A stretch of DNA of 14,082 nt from positions 1 through 14,082 of the forward strand of contig DJRJ01000115.1 in the NCBI GenBank assembly GCA_002438865.1. The letters run 5' to 3'. Of the stretch, positions 1 to 6,517 are shown in pieces. The translations under genes were made by a program, and so were the position numbers. The notes under the pieces are model-generated. The model searched no databases, was not told the origin of the DNA, and saw only the letters and a list, made by a program, of their open reading frames with translations. The stretch's first letter is position 1, and each line of letters opens with the position of its first letter. This DNA is from Clostridiales bacterium UBA6363. GTDB lineage: Bacteria; Bacillota; Clostridia; UBA1381.

Positions 1-391
1 GCATTAAATAATATAACCGTTCGTTTTTTCTGTTTTGTGCCGCAATCAAAAGACGTTCGTATTCAGCTTTGGTCAGTTCCTTTGATTTATCTGCAAATAT
101 ACGCCGTTGAATTTTCAATGTTTTCACTTTCAAATCGTACCACCCCATAAATACAAAAAATGCGTTTATGGAAGATAACATTGAATTTACGCTTTTCACC
201 GCATATCTTTGGCACAGTTCTTTTTTGTACTCGATAACAACGGATTTTTCAACGCTCCGCTCTTTTAACCACTTACGGAAGAAACGGACATCACGCATAT
301 ATTTTTCTATCGTATTATTGCTCCGTTCTTCCTCATAAAGAAACATTTTAAAATCTTCGATAATTTTATCTGTAATCATTTTTTCTCTCAT
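1..391 (-). CDS. Tyrosine recombinase/integrase, N-terminal part (cut by left edge)
   Basis: Reading leftward from an ATG at 391, the frame stays open for 130 codons to the window edge. The first ~85 residues look like the SAM-like, core-DNA-binding N-terminal domain of phage-type integrases: a 'KYMRDVRFFRKWL' helix, then a 'VNSMLSSINAFFVFMGW' helix. The visible end, 'ELTKAEYERLLIAAQ...NERLYYLM', matches the start of the catalytic domain in this family. The catalytic Arg, His-x-x-Arg and Tyr would lie beyond the edge, so activity cannot be judged. A GAAGGG ribosome site sits 11 bases before ATG 391; a second in-frame ATG at 379 is possible. Such enzymes cut and rejoin DNA for integration, excision or dimer resolution. 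Being small and next to damaged accessory genes, it is more likely from a mobile element than XerC/D, but this is inference. Confidence 0.8.
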   Translation of the reverse strand, partial: MREKMITDKIIEDFKMFLYEEERSNNTIEKYMRDVRFFRKWLKERSVEKSVVIEYKKELCQRYAVKSVNSMLSSINAFFVFMGWYDLKVKTLKIQRRIFADKSKELTKAEYERLLIAAQNRKNERLYYLM

Positions 392-507
392 TTTAGTCAC
401 AACCCTTCAAAAATATATTCAAAAGGCAAAAATCCAAACCCATAATCCGCATTTGTATATATTCCAGTACTTGCTCTTTCCGGTTCATGGCTTTTCGGCT
501 GTATGCG
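392..507. other. Spacer between integrase and AraC regulator; open frame continues past the regulator stop
   Basis: No recognisable gene, promoter or terminator is seen here. On the minus strand the AraC frame stays open for 36 codons after its TGA (508-510), to another TGA at 397-399. That stretch reads 'RIQPKSHEPERASTG' followed by 'IYTNADYGFGFLPFEYIFEG'. It may be a decayed coding end or chance, since 36 stop-free codons are not rare. The integrase ribosome site overlaps its end. Confidence 0.3.
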
Positions 508-1305
508 TCATTTGCCGTATTGCGTTTCTCTGTATTTTTTGGGTGATATACCCATATGCTTTTTAAAACAGTGGCTGAATGAATACACGTCGGAAAAACC
601 GCATTGAACGGCTATATCCGAAATTTGCTTTGACGTATTCAAAAGCAGCGGCTCCGCAGTGTTCAGCCGAAAATCACGCAAAAATTCATGAGGACTTTTA
701 TCATATATTTCAACAAACAATCGTCTGAAATGCTTTTCGCTTATGTTTGCTGTTTCGGCAAGCTCCTTAACGGTTAAATCGGGATTTTGATAGTTTTGTT
801 TTAAAAAATCAATTGATTTTTTTAGCTTGTTTACCTTTTGAGTGTTAAGAGTGCTGTATGTACGCTCATTATACAGCATACCTATTATTTGCTGTAAAAT
901 TCCGCCGCATATCATTTGCGAGCCGATGCGTTTTGAGGTGTACTCGTCAAGCGCATGCTTAAATAATTTCTCATATTTATAAGGGGTGCTTTTTGAACAA
1001 ACAGTTTCCAGTGAAAGAGTGCTGTTCGGAGCGGAACTCATTTTGTCAAAATTGAAATTTACCGCAAGGTAAGAAACCTTTGTACAATTGTATGCACTGC
1101 TTTTGTCAGTTGAACCCCTTGCAATATATCCGACCTGCCCTTCGTTTATCAGCTCGGTTTTCCCGAGGCGCTCATATGCAAGAGTTCCGCTTGTAACAAA
1201 GCATAAACTCTCGTGATTTCTCGGTTTAAACGCAATATAGGGTTTTTCTTTCGTTATGGTATCATAAAAAAATACGGCATCGTCAGTTTTTATCTTTTCC
1301 GTCAT
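508..1305 (-). CDS. AraC-family transcriptional regulator
   Basis: This 265-residue protein has the usual AraC layout. An N-terminal cupin-like sensing half covers about 20-90 ('HESLCFVTSGTLAYERLG', 'VGYIARGSTDKSSAYNC'). A C-terminal double helix-turn-helix covers about 165-262: 'LTVKELAETANISEKHFRRLF', then 'ISDIAVQCGFSDVYSFSHCFKK' and the signature 'GISPKKYRET'. The start chosen is ATG 1305 because AAGGAGG lies nine bases upstream; an in-frame ATG at 1359 has no such site and lies within the predicted promoter. It is transcribed divergently from the dehydrogenase/activase pair, so by position it probably controls that unit and perhaps itself. The effector is unknown; the AraC fold and context suggest a sugar or related metabolite. 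Only a short spacer follows before the integrase. Confidence 0.93.
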   Translation of the reverse strand: MTEKIKTDDAVFFYDTITKEKPYIAFKPRNHESLCFVTSGTLAYERLGKTELINEGQVGYIARGSTDKSSAYNCTKVSYLAVNFNFDKMSSAPNSTLSLETVCSKSTPYKYEKLFKHALDEYTSKRIGSQMICGGILQQIIGMLYNERTYSTLNTQKVNKLKKSIDFLKQNYQNPDLTVKELAETANISEKHFRRLFVEIYDKSPHEFLRDFRLNTAEPLLLNTSKQISDIAVQCGFSDVYSFSHCFKKHMGISPKKYRETQYGK

Positions 1306-1330
1306 ATTGTTTTCCCTCCTTACTGTTAAT

Positions 1331-1359
1331 ATAATATCATATATTATATTAATACACAA
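1331..1359 (-). promoter_or_regulatory. Predicted sigma-A promoter for the AraC regulator
   Basis: On the minus strand TTGTGT (1354-1359) and TATTAT (1331-1336) are separated by 17 bases. Transcription would start close to the AAGGAGG site, giving a short leader. The spacer is almost pure A/T. Confidence 0.55.
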
Positions 1360-1393
1360 TGTCCGTTTTAAACAAAAATGTGCTTTTTAATCA

Positions 1394-1422
1394 TTTACAT
1401 TTTAATTGGGCGGTGCTATAGT
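1394..1422 (+). promoter_or_regulatory. Predicted sigma-A promoter for the dehydrogenase/activase unit
   Basis: TTTACA (1394-1399) and TATAGT (1417-1422) are 17 bases apart, ahead of an AAGGAG ribosome site (1438-1443) nine bases before ATG 1453. A TTTTAAT motif occurs twice (1385-1391 and 1400-1406), 15 bases apart, around the -35. These could be AraC half-sites, but the stretch is A/T-rich, so this is weak. Confidence 0.55.
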
Positions 1423-1452
1423 TAAAACAAAAAGGAAAAGGAGAATCGGACA

Positions 1453-2067
1453 ATGAAAAAAGCACTGGTTACAGGCGGAAGCCGTGGTATAGGATTTGCA
1501 ATAGCCAAAATGCTGGCGGATAAGGGTTATACTGTTGCCGTTACCGGACGTAATGCGGCGGCAATTGAAAAAGCCGCCGAAAAAATCGGAGGAAATGTTA
1601 TACCGATTGTTTGGGACGCATCTCAAATCGATGCCGCAGATAAAAAAATAAACGAAACAGCAGAGATTATAGGCGGACTTGATATTGTGGTGAACAATGC
1701 CGGGATTTTCGCTCGCAGAAGTGAGTGGGAAAAGTCGGAATTGTTAAAGACAAGCCCTGAGGAATGGTTATCGGTAATGAATACCAACACGAGTGCGCTG
1801 TTCTTTATAATGCAGGCGGCGGTCAATTATATGCTTAAGCATATAATTAAAGGAAATATTCTTAACGTGACATCTGTTGCCGGGGAAGAACCTGTGTTCG
1901 GTGCTTACGGTGCGTCAAAGATTGCATCGACGGCATTGACCCGTGGCTGGGGGCGAATGTTTGCCGATGACGGAATTACGATAAACGGAATTGCCCCGGG
2001 GCCCGTTGCGACAGAAATGAACAACTGGCATGAAGGGGATTCAATGAAGAATGACAGGATACCATAA
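1453..2067 (+). CDS. SDR-family NAD(P)-dependent oxidoreductase, C-terminally truncated
   Basis: Classical short-chain dehydrogenase of 204 residues. Visible motifs are the cofactor loop TGGSRGIG (7-14), NNAG (81-84), the catalytic Ser141 and Tyr152-x3-Lys156 pair ('YGASK'), and 'PGPVATEM' (182-189). The family is normally about 245-260 residues. Here the protein ends at '...DSMKNDRIP', just where relatives continue into a G-R-x-x-x-P-E-E-I helix and the final V-D-G-G segment used for subunit contacts. The end is therefore missing, not naturally short. Its stop overlaps the next start as TAATG. A likely role before damage was oxidoreduction of a sugar, polyol or keto-acid in an AraC-controlled pathway; the substrate cannot be told. 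Loss of the C-terminal region probably makes it inactive (inference). Confidence 0.88.
   Translation: MKKALVTGGSRGIGFAIAKMLADKGYTVAVTGRNAAAIEKAAEKIGGNVIPIVWDASQIDAADKKINETAEIIGGLDIVVNNAGIFARRSEWEKSELLKTSPEEWLSVMNTNTSALFFIMQAAVNYMLKHIIKGNILNVTSVAGEEPVFGAYGASKIASTALTRGWGRMFADDGITINGIAPGPVATEMNNWHEGDSMKNDRIP
1825..1848. repeat. Perfect 24-bp palindrome inside the SDR gene
   Basis: AATTATATGCTT is followed at once by its exact reverse complement, with no loop. It lies in the coding frame, over residues ~VNYMLKHII of the dehydrogenase. It could be a protein-binding site or chance. Confidence 0.5.
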
Positions 2068-2729
2068 TGTTTTATAAAGATAAATGCACGGGCTGCGGAA
2101 GATGCAAGGGCATTACTCCCGAAGATTCGGATTTTATCTGCTTTAATGACGCAAAAAAGATTTGCGGCAGAGAATACGGCGTTGATGAAATTTTCAGAGA
2201 AATCATAAAAGATAAGTCATTTTATGACAGCTGCGGAGGAGGGGTAACCTTCTCCGGCGGCGAATGTATGCTTCAAACGGATTTCCTTGAGGAATTAATA
2301 AAAAAATGCAAGGACAGCGGCGTTAATACTGCGGTGGATACCGCAGGAAATGTGCCGTGGGATGCTTTTGAGAGAGTTTTGCCGTACACCGATTTGTTTT
2401 TGTACGATATAAAGGTATTTGATGATGAAATTCATAAAAAATATACCGGCGTATCAAATAAATTGATTTTGAATAATTTAACCAAACTGTTTGAAAGAAA
2501 CGCAAACGTGCATATAAGGACACCCGTAATTCCGGGAGTAAATGATAACGCAGAGGAAATGCGGAACATAAAGCGGTTTTTGTCTGCGTATAAGCCGGTG
2601 GAAGTCGAGCTTTTACCGTACCACAAAATGTGTGAATATAAGTACGAAGCGTTAAATATGCAGACAGTAAAGTTTGATGTGCCGTCGAAAGATACTTTGA
2701 ATGAATTAAAGAGCAATTTAAAAGAGTAA
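2067..2729 (+). CDS. Glycyl-radical enzyme activating protein, N-terminally truncated (probably non-functional)
   Basis: This 220-residue protein matches the middle and end of PflA-type radical-SAM activases, which place a glycyl radical on an anaerobic partner enzyme. Seen: a compact ferredoxin-like insert (Cys7-x2-Cys10-x2-Cys13, then Cys25 and Cys33), 'GGGVTFSGGE' (57-66), 'TAVDTAGNVPW', 'LYDIK', 'HKKYTGVSN', 'RTPVIPGVND' and 'LLPYHKM'. Missing is the roughly 45-55 residue N-terminus with the CxxxCxxC motif that holds the SAM-cleaving [4Fe-4S] cluster, without which the family's chemistry is not possible. An in-frame TGA (2052-2054) lies 12 bases upstream, so the frame cannot be extended. 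The ATG has no good ribosome site and overlaps the SDR stop (TAATG). No partner glycyl-radical enzyme is present. I read it as a remnant created by the same deletion that cut the SDR. Confidence 0.9.
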   Translation: MFYKDKCTGCGRCKGITPEDSDFICFNDAKKICGREYGVDEIFREIIKDKSFYDSCGGGVTFSGGECMLQTDFLEELIKKCKDSGVNTAVDTAGNVPWDAFERVLPYTDLFLYDIKVFDDEIHKKYTGVSNKLILNNLTKLFERNANVHIRTPVIPGVNDNAEEMRNIKRFLSAYKPVEVELLPYHKMCEYKYEALNMQTVKFDVPSKDTLNELKSNLKE

Positions 2730-2755
2730 TCGTTTAAAAACGATTACTCTTTTTT
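2720..2755. terminator. Bidirectional intrinsic terminator
   Basis: AAAAGAGTAATCGTTT (2720-2735) pairs perfectly with 2738-2753 around a two-base centre, with T runs on both strands. It holds the activase stop and lies between convergent genes, so it can end both the SDR/activase unit and the amino-sugar operon. Confidence 0.85.
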
Positions 2756-2765
2756 GCCGCATTTA

Positions 2766-4352
2766 TTATAATGCCGCCGCGCCGATTATTCCGGCATCGT
2801 TTTTAAGCACCGCAATGGCAACGTTTGCCGAGTCGGGGAGCTTTTTCAAAAGCGGATTGAGAAGCTTTTCGTTCGCATTTGAAATTCCGCCCGAAATGAG
2901 TATAAGCTCCGGGTCAAGCAGATTTATAATGTCTGTAAGTCCCGATGCGAGGTAGTCAAGATATTTGTCAAATACCTTTTTTGCAACCTCACAGCCTTTA
3001 TCCATTGCCTCAAATACCGATTTTGCCGTAATTTCTTCAAATGACGCAAGAACACTGCCAGGATTTTCCGCCGCCGCTTTTTTCGCACTGCGTATGAGAG
3101 CGGCAGCCGACGCATACTGCTCCCAGCAGCCTTTTCTGCCGCAGTTGCACTGCAAACCGTTCTGCTCTATGCAGAGGTGACCTGCCTCGCCGGCAGAGCC
3201 TGCGCCACTGTAAATTTTATTGTCAATGATAATTCCCGAACCGATGCCAGTTCCTATCGTTATAAGCACCATATTTTCCACGTTCTTGCCGGCTCCTGCG
3301 AGTGCCTCGCCGAAAGCGGCGCAGTCTGCGTCGTTTCCGAGTGCAACGGGAACGTTGAGTCTTGCCGATAATTCATCTGCAAGGGGATAGTCCTTAAACG
3401 GCAGATTTACAGCCGTAACACAGCCGTTCTTTATGTATCCCGGTGTGCCGACTCCGATTGATGTAATCGGATATTCCTCGGAGAACTCACGGCATACGTC
3501 CGCAATTGATTCGGTAAGCGTAAGAGCGTCGGCATTTTCGTCAACGGGAATTGATTTTCTGTCAATGATTTTGTTTTCGTCAACAACGCCTACTTTAACG
3601 CTCATACCGCCGATGTCAATTCCTATCTGCATATCCGCATATGCGGCACGGTCGCAGATAAGCGTTACGTCCGGGTGGAGCTTAAGCATGGTTGACGGAT
3701 TGCTTGTCGTAATGCCGTCCGATAAAAGCTCACGCACGGCGTCATGCTTTGCACGTCCGTTTGCGAGAAGAAGAATTTTTCTTGCGCTCAGTATGGTTGA
3801 CATACCCATAGTGATTGCCTGGGTCGGAATAACCTCGTCCTCTTTGAAGAAACGTGAGTTTGCCTCGATTGTATTTTTCGTAAGCGAGGTTACGTGCGTG
3901 TGAACAACAAGCGTTTCATCAGGCTCGTTAAAGCCTATGTGACCGTTTCTGCCTATGCCGAGTATCTGCAGATCAACTCCGCCCGCCTCGGAAACGGCAC
4001 GGTCATATGCAATACATTCCTCCTGCGGCATTTCGGTATCGCCGTTGGGAATGTGTATTTTCGATTTGTCGAGATTTATGTAATTGAAAAGATTTTCATT
4101 CATAAAATAGTGGTAACTCTGCGGATTATCCTGCTTTATCGGATAATACTCGTCAAGATTGAACGAAGTTACCTTGCTGAAATCAATCTCCTTTTTTTGG
4201 TACATATCAATAAGGCATTTGTATGTACCTACAGGCGTGGAGCCTGTGGCAAAGCCGAGAACGCTGTCAGGCTTTGTATCGAGCTGTTCCTTAAGGAGTT
4301 CAGCCGCCTTTTTTGACATTTCTTCATAATTATCGCATACGATTACTTTCAT
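2766..4352 (-). CDS. nagB: Fusion protein: glucosamine-6-phosphate deaminase (NagB) + ROK-family sugar kinase
   Basis: One 528-residue frame carries two complete enzymes. Residues 1-240 are NagB (GlcN-6-P to fructose-6-P plus ammonia): GFATGSTP (33-40), FNLDEYY with Asp67 as the likely base, and GRNGHIGFNEP (134-144) with His138 and Glu143. Residues 241-528 are a ROK kinase: phosphate loop GIDIGG (243-249), GND with Asp341 as catalytic base, GTGIGSG (367-373), and the zinc site formed by His392 and CNCGRKGCWEQYAS (Cys402, Cys404, Cys409). There is almost no linker. Met241, where a separate kinase would start, has no ribosome site, which favours a true fusion. With nagA directly upstream (one base between genes; GGAGG eight bases before the ATG), the kinase half probably makes GlcNAc-6-P, so the protein would hold the first and last steps of GlcNAc use. 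Glucose or another hexose remains possible as the kinase substrate. It is the last gene of the operon. Confidence 0.95.
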   Translation of the reverse strand: MKVIVCDNYEEMSKKAAELLKEQLDTKPDSVLGFATGSTPVGTYKCLIDMYQKKEIDFSKVTSFNLDEYYPIKQDNPQSYHYFMNENLFNYINLDKSKIHIPNGDTEMPQEECIAYDRAVSEAGGVDLQILGIGRNGHIGFNEPDETLVVHTHVTSLTKNTIEANSRFFKEDEVIPTQAITMGMSTILSARKILLLANGRAKHDAVRELLSDGITTSNPSTMLKLHPDVTLICDRAAYADMQIGIDIGGMSVKVGVVDENKIIDRKSIPVDENADALTLTESIADVCREFSEEYPITSIGVGTPGYIKNGCVTAVNLPFKDYPLADELSARLNVPVALGNDADCAAFGEALAGAGKNVENMVLITIGTGIGSGIIIDNKIYSGAGSAGEAGHLCIEQNGLQCNCGRKGCWEQYASAAALIRSAKKAAAENPGSVLASFEEITAKSVFEAMDKGCEVAKKVFDKYLDYLASGLTDIINLLDPELILISGGISNANEKLLNPLLKKLPDSANVAIAVLKNDAGIIGAAAL

Positions 4353-4353
4353 T

Positions 4354-5427
4354 TTAAAAACCTCCGCCGTTAAATATTTCTCCGCCGATGATTACGGCAT
4401 TGATATTGAGTTTATCATCTAAAACAAGCAAATCGCAGTCGTATCCCTCTTTTATAACACCCTTGTTAAAGCCCATAAGCTTTGCAGGCGTTTCGGACGC
4501 CATTTTAAAAGCGTCGTCTTTGGGTATTCCGAAGCGTATTGCCGATTTTACACAATCAAATAATGTAGAAGTGCTTCCCGCAAGCGCACCGTCCTCGGTA
4601 CGTGCAATTTTGTCTTTTACAATTATATTCAGCGCACCGAATTCGTAATTTCCGTCGGGAAGTCCCGTGGCACGCATAGAATCACTTATCAATATCAGTC
4701 TTTCCGCCGTAAAAAGTCTGTAGAGAATACGTATTACGGAGGGGTGAATGTGTATGCCGTCGCAGATAACCTGCGCATACATATTCTTGTCAAAAGCGGC
4801 GCCTACAACAGCCGGCATACGGTGATGCAGGGGCGGCATGGCGTTGAAGATATGCGTTATGCATTTTGCGCCGGCGTCCGCCGCAGCAACGGTTGTATCG
4901 TAATCGGCATCGGTATGGCCGATTGAAACAACGGCATTTGCCGCTTTTATAAATTCCATGGAGTTTTCAAGTTCGGGTGCGATTGTAACCATTTTGATAT
5001 TCTGAAACTTTGAAAATTCCGAAATATCGGGGTTGCGGATATACTTGCTGTTTTGCGCACCCTTGTATTTTTCGTTTATGTACGGACCCTCCAGATGATA
5101 GCCGAGAATTTGCGCACCGCTTACTTTCGGGAGCGGTTTGTTGAGTACGGAGGAGAGCTTTTCGTTCGACACGGTCATGGTAGTGGGCAGAAACGAGGTT
5201 ATACCGTGTTTTGCCTCAAAAACGGACAGCTTTTCGGGAGTATCGTCAAGAGTATCCGCACCGTCCGCACCGTGCGTGTGTATGTCAATAAGACCGGGAT
5301 ATACGGAAAGACCGTGAAAATCCGTGCCGCCAAGTTCTGTTTTGCCTATTTCGGTTATCTTTCCGTCCTCGCAGACAATATCAACCGATTTTCCGTTGAG
5401 GTTAAGATTTTTAAATACTTGTGCCAT
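4354..5427 (-). CDS. nagA: N-acetylglucosamine-6-phosphate deacetylase
   Basis: The 357-residue protein belongs to the amidohydrolase superfamily and would remove the acetyl group from GlcNAc-6-P to give GlcN-6-P and acetate in the cytoplasm. Visible motifs are PGLIDIHTHG (44-53; His50/His52), HLEGPYIN with metal-binding Glu113, GHTDADYD with His171, THIFNAMPPLHHR with His192, CDGIHIHP (222-229) and SDSMRATGLPDG with the likely catalytic Asp249. The length is slightly below the usual ~380, with nothing essential missing. Its product feeds the NagB half of the next protein, one base downstream. The start is ATG 5427, 28 bases after the nahK end. The only purine-rich ribosome site (AAAGGAAAGG) is about 13 bases away, so initiation may be modest or coupled to nahK. 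Confidence 0.95.
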   Translation of the reverse strand: MAQVFKNLNLNGKSVDIVCEDGKITEIGKTELGGTDFHGLSVYPGLIDIHTHGADGADTLDDTPEKLSVFEAKHGITSFLPTTMTVSNEKLSSVLNKPLPKVSGAQILGYHLEGPYINEKYKGAQNSKYIRNPDISEFSKFQNIKMVTIAPELENSMEFIKAANAVVSIGHTDADYDTTVAAADAGAKCITHIFNAMPPLHHRMPAVVGAAFDKNMYAQVICDGIHIHPSVIRILYRLFTAERLILISDSMRATGLPDGNYEFGALNIIVKDKIARTEDGALAGSTSTLFDCVKSAIRFGIPKDDAFKMASETPAKLMGFNKGVIKEGYDCDLLVLDDKLNINAVIIGGEIFNGGGF

Positions 5428-5455
5428 AGTAATTTCACAGCCTTTCCTTTATTTT

Positions 5456-6517
5456 TTATAATGCGTTTTTGCAGATTTTGAGCATTTCGTCAAACTGCTT
5501 TTCCATTTCCGACGCAAGCTTAAACTGCGTGCGGCATCTTACAAGATTGTGGTCGGAATAAGCGGTCTTGAAGTAAACGTCGTTTTCCAGGTAATCCGTA
5601 AGGAAACGCATACCGCATTCCATTGTCATAAGATATGCGCTGTAGGGGAGGAGATTAAGTTCCTTTTCCGTGATGTTTTCACGGAGTGCGTCCACGTATC
5701 CCTCGGCGTATGCCTTAAACAGCTCAATGTCAAAATGCACTTTGTCAAGGTCTTTTTCGTCCTCTGCCGCAGTTGACGCCCCAAAACGTATGGAATCTCC
5801 GAAATCATAGAGCATCGAGCCGGGCATAACCGTGTCAAGGTCGATTATCGCACGTGCCTTGTTGGTGTCACGGTCGAGCAGAATATTGTTAAGTTTTGTA
5901 TCGTTGTGAGTAATTCTTTCGGGAATTTCCTTTTTGTCAAGTGCGTCCATAACCTTTGAGAAAGTGTCCTTTCTGTCCTTTACAAAGTTCACTTCGTCTC
6001 CGCACGAGGAAAGACGTCCGAAAGCGTCCGCTGAAACTGCTTTTTCAAAATTTTCATAACGCTTGGGCGTGTTATGAAAATCGGGAATTATCTCTTTTAA
6101 AAGAGTGGTGTCAAATCCCGAAAGACTGTTCTGGAAATCTCCGAAAGCACGTCCCGCAACGTTCATAACCTCGGGACTCGGCGCTTCCTGATATGTAACC
6201 GTATTTTCGATAAAATCGTACATACGGAAATATCCGGCGTCCGATTTGTAATACGGTTTTTCGTCTTTGGTGAGAATTATGTGCAGTGTTTCAACGCCTT
6301 TTTCGGCAAGGTATTTCGTAACATAATAAATGTTATGCATTACGTTGTCGGGCGACTTGAAAATACTGTTGTTAATTCTCTGTAAAATGTATCTTTTGCC
6401 GGTGGTTGTAACCATCATTGTGTTGTTTATATGACCTTCGCCGTACGGCTCGATATTTACCGGCTCAATACCGAACTCTTCGCATATATCTTCATATTCC
6501 TTCGTATAATCCTGCAT
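5456..6517 (-). CDS. nahK: N-acetylhexosamine 1-kinase
   Basis: This 353-residue phosphotransferase of the APH/choline-kinase fold closely resembles Bifidobacterium longum NahK (LnpB), judged from remembered sequence. Shared segments run along the whole length: 'IEPYGEGHINNT' (22-33), 'RYILQRIN', 'AGRAFGDFQNSLSGFD', 'HNDTKLNNIL' (204-213, with catalytic Asp206), 'ARAIIDLDTVMPGSM', 'DFGDSIRFGAST', 'LDKVHFDIELFKAY' and 'TMECGMRFLTDYLE'. NahK phosphorylates GlcNAc or GalNAc at the anomeric C1 using ATP. In bifidobacteria it follows lacto-N-biose phosphorylase (LnpA), which is absent here. Its gene overlaps the upstream nucleotidyltransferase by 26 bases, suggesting coupled translation and that the sugar-1-phosphate goes to that enzyme. 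AGGGG lies eight bases before ATG 6517. Confidence 0.92.
   Translation of the reverse strand: MQDYTKEYEDICEEFGIEPVNIEPYGEGHINNTMMVTTTGKRYILQRINNSIFKSPDNVMHNIYYVTKYLAEKGVETLHIILTKDEKPYYKSDAGYFRMYDFIENTVTYQEAPSPEVMNVAGRAFGDFQNSLSGFDTTLLKEIIPDFHNTPKRYENFEKAVSADAFGRLSSCGDEVNFVKDRKDTFSKVMDALDKKEIPERITHNDTKLNNILLDRDTNKARAIIDLDTVMPGSMLYDFGDSIRFGASTAAEDEKDLDKVHFDIELFKAYAEGYVDALRENITEKELNLLPYSAYLMTMECGMRFLTDYLENDVYFKTAYSDHNLVRCRTQFKLASEMEKQFDEMLKICKNAL

Noticed and set aside
393..488. Small minus-strand ORF of 31 codons (MNRKEQVLEYIQMR...)
   Set aside because: No ribosome site and no recognisable similarity; it overlaps another open frame that looks more coding-like.
1306..1359. Upstream ATG (1359) for the AraC regulator
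   Set aside because: The extra 18 residues cross the predicted promoter and lack a ribosome site; ATG 1305 has AAGGAGG.
3433..4316. Long open frames on the plus strand opposite nagB-ROK
   Set aside because: They are antisense shadows of strongly conserved enzyme domains, with no family resemblance or ribosome sites.
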